DNA of 64,000 nucleotides from Terricaulis silvestris (GTDB lineage Bacteria > Pseudomonadota > Alphaproteobacteria > Caulobacterales > Aquidulcibacteraceae). Where the stretch lies: positions 434,001 to 498,000 of the forward strand of contig NZ_CP047045.1 of the NCBI RefSeq assembly GCF_009792355.1, in the 5' to 3' direction. The position numbers and the translations under genes are program-made. The notes under the pieces are model-generated. The model saw only the letters and a program-made list of their open reading frames with translations, had not been told where the DNA came from and made no database searches. Below, piece by piece: positions 57,662 through 64,000 of this stretch; the stretch's first letter is position 1; each line of letters starts with the position of its first letter.

Positions 57662-58048
57662 GTGAAGCGGCTGAAGCGCCTCGTGGTTTGTCTGGCGATT
57701 TTCGCGGTTGGGTCGAACGTAGAAGCGTTCGCCCAGGCGCCGCCGCAGACGTTGCGGCTCACCCGCTCGCAATGGGCTTGTTTGCAAACGCGTCTGCCGG
57801 TGTTGCAGCGCTCCGAATCCGAACTGGTGCGAGTTCCACTTGGTCCGTGCGGCGAGCGTTCTGGAACACGCGGGCAAGGCGTGGGCAATACGACCGCGGG
57901 CCGCGCGCGGCGTCAATCAAGCGATCCCAGCTTAACCCAGTCGCCCCTGTATTTGACGCACGAGCAACTCGCATGCGTCGAACGTCAACTGCCCTCCGTC
58001 ACGCGTAGGCGCGGGACAAGCGCAATCGACCTGACGCAATGCGATTGA
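57662..58048 (+). CDS. Small secreted protein with two Cys-containing repeats
   Basis: A 128-residue protein starting at GTG 57662. It has a signal peptide (LKRLVVCLAIFAVGSNVEAFA) and two copies of one motif: LTRSQWACLQTRLPVLQRSE ending PLGPC, and LTHEQLACVERQLPSVTRRR ending DLTQCD. Each copy has two Cys about 25 residues apart, probably a disulfide. No family recognised. It is almost fused to the CHAT gene (2-base gap) and is the natural candidate substrate, inhibitor or sensor for it. Confidence 0.65.
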   Translation: MKRLKRLVVCLAIFAVGSNVEAFAQAPPQTLRLTRSQWACLQTRLPVLQRSESELVRVPLGPCGERSGTRGQGVGNTTAGRARRQSSDPSLTQSPLYLTHEQLACVERQLPSVTRRRGTSAIDLTQCD

Positions 58049-58052
58049 TCGC

Positions 58053-59771
58053 TCAGGCGCGGCATGCTGCAAGCGAGCGCAGGCGCTGGATTTCGCGACC
58101 GGCGTAACCGCGTTGCGCGGGTGCAGAACGGAGCACTGTACAGGCTTCGGCAGCGCGGTCAGGATCATGCGATCTTGCGATCTCCACAAGAGCGGACGCG
58201 ATCGCTGCGTTGTTTTCCGCTCTCAGCGCGCGCCAGCCATTTTGCGCTTCGCCGGCACTCCGTTCTGCATCGTTAAAACGTCGCAGAAGGATTTGAGCTT
58301 CGACAATCTGCAGCACGGCTTCCATTTCCGCCCTGCGCATGCCCTCAACGCGGGCGCGCTCGCGAACACCCTCCGCGACAGACAGGGCGCGATCGTAATC
58401 TCCTTGCCGCAGTGCAAGTCGAGCGAAACTGACGGCTACAAAAAGGGAAAGGTAGCCGTCTTCTTGCTGGGCGGCGGCTTGCTGCGACTCACGCAACAAC
58501 TGATCGGCGGCAGTGAAGTTGGCGTCGCCGATCCATGCTTCAGCGGTGTTAAAGTCCGCGTAGGCCATGGATTCCGGGTAGCCGATTGCATTCGCGAAGT
58601 CGCGCGCTTCGGAGAAGCGCGCCCGCGCCTCGCCGTGGCGGCCGCGGTCAAGCGCCACCAATCCGCGATCAATCATCAGATCGGCTTCCAACATGTCGTC
58701 GACGGCCGCGCGTGCAAGCTCCGTTGCTCTCTCAAACTCCCGCTCGGCCGCTTCCGTTTCGCCACGGTCGAGCAAGGCTTGGCCCATGACTTGGCGCAAG
58801 CGCGCTTCTTCACTTGGCCCAAGCGCGCCTTGCGCGAGCACGACGCCAAAGAGCTGCGCGGCCTCGTCTAGGCGTCCTTCTCGTTGATAGAGCACCCCCA
58901 AAGCGGTCAGAATCGCAACGTCATTCGACGCGAAGCGGCGCGCTTCCTCCAACGCCATCCGCGCCTCAGTGGGCTTTTCGTTGAACTGCAAAAGTCCGAC
59001 TTGTCGCCAGAGGTTGGCGGTGCGCTCCATTTGCGCGTCAATGGCGCTGCCCTGATCCCGCGCCAATGACGATAGCGTGGCGATCGCCTCATCGCGCGAA
59101 CCGTGTTCAAGGCTATTGAGTGCGCGTTGGGTCCTGAGATCAGTCGACCGCGCAAGATCGCCGAGCGCCCGGCGAAAACCGTCTTGAGTGCCCGGTCCGA
59201 TATTCCCGTCGGGAGTAAGCTCGGCGGAGGATCGCGCTGCAAACGTTTCAGATGTCGACCAGCGCACTCCGGCGTCCACGATTCCGGTGATTGCTGCAAG
59301 GAATGTGACCAATCCAACAACACTGGCGCCGGCGGCTGCGAGCGTGATGCGGCGTTTCCATGGAATAGGCTTCGCCGCACGTCCTTCCACGAGTGACCGC
59401 AACGCTTCGACCGTTTCAGGAAAACCGTGGTTGCCGCGGTCACCGCGCCATTGGGTCATGTCGCTCGTGTGCAACCGGTCAAATGGGCGGGGGATCTGAC
59501 AGGTTTCGATCACGACTGGGACGAGCATAGCGGCGCTTCGGGCGGATTCTGCTTCGGACTGGACCCAAAGCGAGCGCACGGAAGCTTGTGACCACACCAC
59601 CAGAACTGCCTTGGCGTTTTTGAGCGCTTGATCGATTTCTGTCTCAAAGGACGCGCCAGGCACAAGCGCGCGATCCCACCAGACGCTGAGCTCCTCTGCT
59701 TCCAACGCATGAGCGAGCAGAGCAACACGGTCGCGATCGGCACTGCAATAGGAAATGAAGATGTCCGCCAT
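58053..59771 (-). CDS. TIR domain-TM-TPR protein
   Basis: A 572-residue protein. Residues 1-130 are a TIR domain (DIFISYCSADRDRVALLAHA, then VWWDRALVPGASF), with the putative NADase Glu73 in SLWVQSEAES. One membrane helix lies at about 142-165 (LAAAGASVVGLVTFLAAITG). Residues about 200-570 are TPR-like helical hairpins (ALGVLYQREGRLDEAAQLFG, IDRGLVALDRGRHGEARARF), probably periplasmic if the TIR is cytosolic. The ATG at 59771 has GGGGG five bases upstream. It is convergent with the CHAT operon, 4 bases apart. Activity is not known. Confidence 0.85.
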   Translation of the reverse strand: MADIFISYCSADRDRVALLAHALEAEELSVWWDRALVPGASFETEIDQALKNAKAVLVVWSQASVRSLWVQSEAESARSAAMLVPVVIETCQIPRPFDRLHTSDMTQWRGDRGNHGFPETVEALRSLVEGRAAKPIPWKRRITLAAAGASVVGLVTFLAAITGIVDAGVRWSTSETFAARSSAELTPDGNIGPGTQDGFRRALGDLARSTDLRTQRALNSLEHGSRDEAIATLSSLARDQGSAIDAQMERTANLWRQVGLLQFNEKPTEARMALEEARRFASNDVAILTALGVLYQREGRLDEAAQLFGVVLAQGALGPSEEARLRQVMGQALLDRGETEAAEREFERATELARAAVDDMLEADLMIDRGLVALDRGRHGEARARFSEARDFANAIGYPESMAYADFNTAEAWIGDANFTAADQLLRESQQAAAQQEDGYLSLFVAVSFARLALRQGDYDRALSVAEGVRERARVEGMRRAEMEAVLQIVEAQILLRRFNDAERSAGEAQNGWRALRAENNAAIASALVEIARSHDPDRAAEACTVLRSAPAQRGYAGREIQRLRSLAACRA

Positions 59772-60279
59772 GGCCGCCCCCTGTCTCGTCATTATCAAAC
59801 AGGAACATTGTCTTCGCTAGCCCTTCAGAGTAGCAGCCGCTCCGAAGCGCCTGTGATGCTGTGAGCCGCGCCCGCGTTGACGAGACTTCCGCTGTTCGCG
59901 CGAACGTAACTGACGGCCTCTCACCTCAGCCCCGGGGTTCGATCCGCCGGAGGCGAAGCGAAGTTAAACTCGAGGGACGCCCCGCGTCCCGACCACATCT
60001 CACGGCCATCGCGCGCAAGCACGGGTCAAGCCCGAAGAGCGGAGCGCGGCTTGACCCGTGCGAGCACGATGGCATCGGCAGTTCATGCGTCAGGGATCGA
60101 AGCTCGGAGGGCGGCGACGCGGAACGCGGCGCCGTGCTTTGCACGAGCGCCCGCCCGCGCGCACGCGCGGCGACGCCCAACCTTGTCTTCACTTGGTCTG
60201 AACTCAGTTCAAGAAGACGCAGTGTTTGCCGCCTGTCGGTCTGGGGCCATCTTTCCGGAAAGCATAAGGGATGCGTTCC
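59772..60279. other. Intergenic region with hairpin and repeats
   Basis: 508 bases without a supported gene. A perfect 14-pair hairpin (GCACGGGTCAAGCC at 60019-60032, GGCTTGACCCGTGC at 60048-60061) is the strongest structure. Repeat A follows it at 60087-60180. ORFs here are products of the repeats. Confidence 0.65.
60087..60180 (+). repeat. Dispersed intergenic repeat A, copy 2
   Basis: Begins GCGTCAGGGATCGAAGC and ends GACGCCCAA. It is matched by the reverse complement of 49826-49922, with small differences and indels in the middle. Confidence 0.65.
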
Positions 60280-60621
60280 ATGAGCTACGCTGTTGGCCCT
60301 GGCGATCTGGTTTTATGTGTTAACGCCGCCCCAAACCATGTCACGGGAGAGCAGGTCCCGTTCGTTGTTGGCGAGACCTATACGGTCGGTGCGATCATGG
60401 AGTTTGCTTGCCCGTGCGGGCGTTCGGATGCCCTGCTCGATATCGGCATTGACTCGCCTGGCGCCAAACGCGCTTTCGGCTTTTGCCCAAGCCGAAGTTC
60501 AAGGCCGAGTCCAATACGCATCACGTCTCCGCGCCGAAAGAGAAGGAGACGTACGGTCATGACTCACGCGGCCAAGGTCTGCTTTGCGACGCACCTGAGC
60601 CAGAGTCCGCTTATGGGATGA
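60280..60621 (+). CDS. Small hypothetical protein, 3' end possibly shifted
   Basis: A 113-residue frame from ATG 60280. The first 70 residues look real (VGPGDLVLCVNAAP, VPFVVGETYTVGAIMEFACP, DIGIDSPGAKRAFGF), with a CPCGR motif. They resemble short phage or prophage proteins of the form GDLVVCV...G..Y.V. After GFCPSR the chain becomes Arg/Ser-rich, and its last codons lie in a half copy of repeat B, so a frameshift or a different natural end is possible. GGGAT lies upstream. Confidence 0.45.
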   Translation: MSYAVGPGDLVLCVNAAPNHVTGEQVPFVVGETYTVGAIMEFACPCGRSDALLDIGIDSPGAKRAFGFCPSRSSRPSPIRITSPRRKRRRRTVMTHAAKVCFATHLSQSPLMG

Positions 60622-60628
60622 ATTAGCC

Positions 60629-61141
60629 TTACCCTTCCGCGCACCAGTCTGGTTTGGGCGCCATTGCACGGGAGCCGTTATGGGGCCAGGCCGCGAGATA
60701 GCCTGCTTCAATTCCATGACGTCCAACATCAACTCCACCCACCGAGAGATCGATGAGTAGGCGTGGTTCTTCCATGCGGTCGTAGCCGTGGGTGTTTGTA
60801 ATGCGCAGACTGCCGATGTCGCGGGTGCGTTCTTGCATCCATTCCCTGGCAGCGATGCCCCGAGTGCGTTCACGCTCGCATTTCGCTGCGCCAATCGCGG
60901 CGCCAAGTCCTCCTGTCTCGGGCGCATCAACATCGCTGAGGCGAAAGCGCACGCCATTGATGTCGCCACTGTCGGCATCATCCCAATCGATTGAGGTGAT
61001 CTGCCACTCTGTCGGTAACGACGGCGTGCTTGCTTCCGATGGAGGAACGAGGACGGGCGGCTCTCCAGTCTGAGCCTTCGGCGCGGGCGTCGGATGGCAT
61101 GCGGCAAGTGCGAAGGCGAAAACCGCCAATAGATGTCTCAC
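60629..61141 (-). CDS. Thermonuclease-like lipoprotein
   Basis: A 170-residue protein from GTG 61141 (GGGGGAA six bases upstream). It has a lipoprotein signal (VFAFALAAC, lipobox Cys at about residue 16) and a Pro-rich linker. A thermonuclease-like domain follows: DDADSGDINGVRFRLSDVDA, PETGGLGAAIGAAKCERERT, TNTHGYDRMEEPRLLIDLSV, VDVGRHGIEAGYLAAWP. The DVDAPET segment matches SNase, but whether all catalytic Arg/Glu residues are kept is unclear. It is likely attached to the outer membrane or periplasmic face. Confidence 0.65.
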   Translation of the reverse strand: MRHLLAVFAFALAACHPTPAPKAQTGEPPVLVPPSEASTPSLPTEWQITSIDWDDADSGDINGVRFRLSDVDAPETGGLGAAIGAAKCERERTRGIAAREWMQERTRDIGSLRITNTHGYDRMEEPRLLIDLSVGGVDVGRHGIEAGYLAAWPHNGSRAMAPKPDWCAEG

Positions 61142-61246
61142 CGCTGATTCCCCCTGATCCATCGACGCGCGTCGCACATCTATGGGTCAGACATTGCGCG
61201 CTGCAACCAGAACGCTAGGGTCGACCCGGGTAGGGGAGTGGGCGTC

Positions 61247-63520
61247 ATGACTGACGCAGTTGCGCCCGACATGGCCGAAGGCCAGGGCGGCCTGACCATG
61301 AATTGGTTAGGCAGATGGGCGCGTTGGCAATTCGCCAGCGCGCAAGGCCTCGTCGTCCTTTGGATGATAGTCGCTTTCGGCGCTCTCGCCGGCGTGGCTA
61401 TCTGGCATTTCTATCGCTCTCCGATACTCGCAAGCGCCGAGGTGCAGGCCTTGTTCGCGAGCAGCTCTGTAATCGCATATCTGCCGGCGCTGCTGCTCCT
61501 TAGAGATTCCAGATCCGATCTCGCAGAAGGGCCACGCGTTTATCTTTCACTCGCCACGCTTGCTACTCTGGGCGCTCTGGCGAGTTTGGCCTATGTCGAT
61601 GCGAATTCGGCCGCGCCTTATCTTCGTGGGTCTAGACTGGGCGCCGCGGTCCCGATCATCCTAATCACGGGCTTCTTCGCCTATCTCGCCGCAAGTTTCC
61701 TTCCACGTATTCTCAACGCCGCACGCTTTGCCGCCTATGATCGTGAGCGGCGCGATCAAAGGCGGGCCGAACTTGAAGCGCAGGCGCGCGCGAAAGCGCA
61801 ATCGCAGTCCGACGCTTTCGGACGCGTCGTCGCGCCGGATGCGCCGGTCGTCCCGACGGACGCGGAAGAAACGATCGTTGAAACGCGTGATGCGGAAGCG
61901 ATGGGTGCGCTCATTGCAACGGTCACCGTCTTGCTTATTGGCGGCTTGGCATACGTCGCGGGCGATGGTGCTGCACTGAGCCTGCAGACCCGGTTTGGCC
62001 TCGTCCTCTGCTTTTGTGTGATTGGTCTCTTCGCGGCCGTCGTATTTGTGGACGCGTTGGCGGAGGCGGCGCCCGTTCGCTCGCTCGCCAATGGGCTGGA
62101 ATGGGTAGCGCGACGTTTTTATTGGCTAGCCGCGTTCTACGATTGGGTCGACACGATCCTTGTCAGGATCAGCGCCCATGTTGCCGGTATGGGCCATCGC
62201 AGCATGGCGATGCGTTATCTGACCCTCGCGGGCAGCTTGGCGGCATTGTGCGTGATGGGATGGTATCTGCCCGCGCCCTATGGGCTGATCCCAACCTTCT
62301 TTGTGTTCGTGCTTGCGATTTCGGTCTCGCGACTTTGGAGTTGGGTCGAAGAGGACCGCGCCCTTGCGGCCATGACTGAATACAGAACCACGGCACCGTA
62401 TCGCATGGATTTCCGCGAGGACTTTCGCGACGAGACCTTGCTGGGTTTCATCTTCGTATTCCTCGCTGCGCCAATCGCGATGATGCAAGCGCACAATGGA
62501 GCGGTATTTGGTCCCGACCTCTTCTCTAATGCTGAGGGACGCAGTTTCGGAGATTGGTTCGGTTTCTTTGGCATCGAGCTGGCCAAAGCGATCCCAATCG
62601 TCGATTGGGCTGAGATTTATGGCGTCGAGACTAGCTCTGACATGATCGCGATTCACGGGGCGGCGTCGCGTCACGCAATCTTTCTGGCGCGGGTGATGGT
62701 GGATCTGGTTCTGATCGCATCGCTAGCGCAAGCGATCGGAGTTTGGACGCGGAACCGGCAGCAGAAAGAACTCTACCGCAACAGACATATTTCGCGGCTC
62801 GATCCGTTCGTAGAGCGCGTTGAGTTGGCGCGCGCCATTAGAGGCACAAAGTCTAGCAGTGCTGACGGCGCCGCGGACTTCGATTTAACGCGCCTGCGTT
62901 TGAATGCCTTCGTCGATTTCCGGCGCTATCTCGATACGCAGCTACGGCAGATCTACGGTTCGACGCGAAACTCGGATACTCGCGCCTTCATCGAGGCGAT
63001 TGCCAAGCAGCGGAACTTGCAGCTCTCGCATCCGATCGAACTTGCCATCGGCACTGCCGAAGGTAGCAAGGATGAAGAGATCCTTTTCCGGACCTTCCAC
63101 CTCGCGCTGCGTGAACACGATGAGAATGTTCGTTACATAGAGCCGGACGACCTTTACCGCATCCTGACCGGGATACGGACGACGCAGGGCCTCCATGCCT
63201 TTAAACGAGAAGTCGTGCACACGATGTGCCGCATCGCCGAACCTTCAGAGACAGTGGAGCTATTGTCCGGGTTAGCGGGCGGCGAAAAAGGCGAGAAGTT
63301 CCAATACGCCAAAGACCACATGATCAAGGCGATCGGACTGGTGACGAGACGCATGAGTGATGTCGCTGAAGTACAGCGTGTACGTGCGGAAGTGCGAAGG
63401 ATTGCGCGCTTGCGCAATGCGCCAAGTCAGCCGGCGGTGCGATCAGCGTTGAGAACAATAGATGAGAGCTTGCGCCGACTGGGCGTTAAAGTCCGCCGCC
63501 GCAGTGATGACGAAGAGTGA
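61247..63520 (+). CDS. Large multi-span membrane protein of unknown function
   Basis: A 757-residue protein with about nine to ten hydrophobic segments in residues 25-510 (for example LVVLWMIVAFGALAGVAIWH and LGAAVPIILITGFFAYLAAS). A charged cytosolic loop of about 60 residues rich in Arg, Glu and Gln lies near 165-220. A soluble helical C-terminal part of about 230 residues ends RRLGVKVRRRSDDEE. No family recognised. The ATG at 61247 follows GGGGAG. It is divergent from the thermonuclease-like lipoprotein, 105 bases apart. Confidence 0.65.
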   Translation: MTDAVAPDMAEGQGGLTMNWLGRWARWQFASAQGLVVLWMIVAFGALAGVAIWHFYRSPILASAEVQALFASSSVIAYLPALLLLRDSRSDLAEGPRVYLSLATLATLGALASLAYVDANSAAPYLRGSRLGAAVPIILITGFFAYLAASFLPRILNAARFAAYDRERRDQRRAELEAQARAKAQSQSDAFGRVVAPDAPVVPTDAEETIVETRDAEAMGALIATVTVLLIGGLAYVAGDGAALSLQTRFGLVLCFCVIGLFAAVVFVDALAEAAPVRSLANGLEWVARRFYWLAAFYDWVDTILVRISAHVAGMGHRSMAMRYLTLAGSLAALCVMGWYLPAPYGLIPTFFVFVLAISVSRLWSWVEEDRALAAMTEYRTTAPYRMDFREDFRDETLLGFIFVFLAAPIAMMQAHNGAVFGPDLFSNAEGRSFGDWFGFFGIELAKAIPIVDWAEIYGVETSSDMIAIHGAASRHAIFLARVMVDLVLIASLAQAIGVWTRNRQQKELYRNRHISRLDPFVERVELARAIRGTKSSSADGAADFDLTRLRLNAFVDFRRYLDTQLRQIYGSTRNSDTRAFIEAIAKQRNLQLSHPIELAIGTAEGSKDEEILFRTFHLALREHDENVRYIEPDDLYRILTGIRTTQGLHAFKREVVHTMCRIAEPSETVELLSGLAGGEKGEKFQYAKDHMIKAIGLVTRRMSDVAEVQRVRAEVRRIARLRNAPSQPAVRSALRTIDESLRRLGVKVRRRSDDEE

Positions 63521-63548
63521 TCGCAGCGATTCGCTGGCGTGATTAGCT

Positions 63549-63600
63549 TGCCGATGTCCGCTATCGGGAAGGAGACCCCTAGGGTCCGTTCTTGGGATGT
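63549..63600 (+). repeat. Dispersed intergenic repeat B, copy 2
   Basis: GATGTCCGCTATCGGG and GGTCCGTTCTTGGGATG with the two TCCG motifs 28 bases apart, the same layout as 55281-55335. It lies between the membrane protein gene and the convergent trehalase gene. Confidence 0.6.
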
Positions 63601-63667
63601 TTGAGACGACGTCTGACGGGGATTTGAATATTCGATGGCATCGCGCCGTGCGGGAGCAAACGTCTCG

Positions 63668-64000
63668 TCAGCCTGACGTGCGCGCAAGCCCGGAAAACAC
63701 GGTGTCGCCGATGTGAGCTAATTCGGGGAACCGGCGGATGAGCGCTGCTGTCACGCCATTGGTCCAGCCGAACCCATCTTGCAGCGGGTACTCGCCCCCA
63801 CCGCCTGGTTCGGAAGCTACCACATCATACTTTTCCAGCATCTTACCGGTGTGGCCGTAGACCTGCGCGACCAAGCGCAACCATCGTTCCGCGATAGACG
63901 CCGCGAGTGCCTCAGCGCCGCAGCGGCGCAGGCCCTCAATCACCACCCATTGCAGCGGCGCCCAGCCGTTCGGCGCATCCCATTGTTCGCCGGTGACCCG
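63668..64000 (-). CDS. Alpha,alpha-trehalase (GH37), C-terminal part
   Basis: 111 codons, open to the window end. The chain reads EQWDAPNGWAPLQWVVIEGL and MLEKYDVVASEPGGGGEYPL, then DGFGWTNGVTAALI, the two C-terminal signature regions of family 37 trehalases. The catalytic N-terminal part is outside the window, so periplasmic (TreA) and cytosolic (TreF) forms cannot be told apart. It hydrolyses trehalose to two glucoses. Confidence 0.93.
   Translation of the reverse strand, partial: RVTGEQWDAPNGWAPLQWVVIEGLRRCGAEALAASIAERWLRLVAQVYGHTGKMLEKYDVVASEPGGGGEYPLQDGFGWTNGVTAALIRRFPELAHIGDTVFSGLARTSG

Overview
The window is high-GC DNA read as an alphaproteobacterial chromosome, most likely Caulobacterales or a Hyphomonadaceae-type relative. 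The reason is a Caulobacter-style flagellar set: fliF-fliG-flbE-fliN-flbD-flhA in that order on the minus strand, a separate sciP (CtrA inhibitor) gene, and flgE-flgD-fliK facing flgK-flgL. No species can be named from sequence reading alone.

Layout. 1-13.2 kb: flagellar switch, MS ring, hook and junction genes. 13.2-17.1 kb: an overlapping plus-strand run mnmA, PaaI-type thioesterase, thiolase, DUF2332. 17.1-20.0 kb: sulfate activation (cysD, fused cysNC). 20.0-27.0 kb: a minus-strand run of an FAD oxidoreductase, a PrsW-like membrane protease, a 1027-residue exported metallopeptidase/propeller-like protein and a protein built of 10-residue repeats. 27.2-29.3 kb: two membrane proteins. 29.4-39.5 kb: one compact minus-strand operon for branched-chain amino acids (ilvD-ilvC-ilvB-ilvN-leuA-leuC-leuD-leuB-ilvE), preceded by a Val/Leu-rich leader peptide and a terminator. 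39.7-40.7 kb: a divergent LysR regulator. 40.75-47.5 kb: one compact his operon (hisG, a fused hisD-hisB, hisH, hisA, hisF, hisIE, hisC), preceded by a His-rich leader peptide. Both operons look controlled by transcription attenuation. Their compact order, long HisG and fused HisIE differ from the scattered his genes usual in alphaproteobacteria, so acquisition of the block by transfer is possible.

47.5-52.3 kb is a scarred accessory region: carotenoid-oxygenase and RHS remnants, a degenerate initiator-tRNA-like sequence, and a clean signature of one inversion of about 2.5 kb. A tyrosine integrase and a thermonuclease-like gene are each cut in two, and flipping the segment would rejoin both. 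The segment carries an XRE regulator and small ORFs.

52.3-63.5 kb holds genes with domains common in bacterial conflict and stress systems: a trypsin-like protease fused to a DNA/RNA non-specific endonuclease, a Tat-exported CHAT (caspase-like) protease coupled to a small secreted Cys-repeat protein, a convergent TIR-TM-TPR protein, a thermonuclease-like lipoprotein and a large unrecognised membrane protein. Dispersed intergenic repeats lie between them. Whether these genes form one system is inference. The window ends in the C-terminus of a trehalase.
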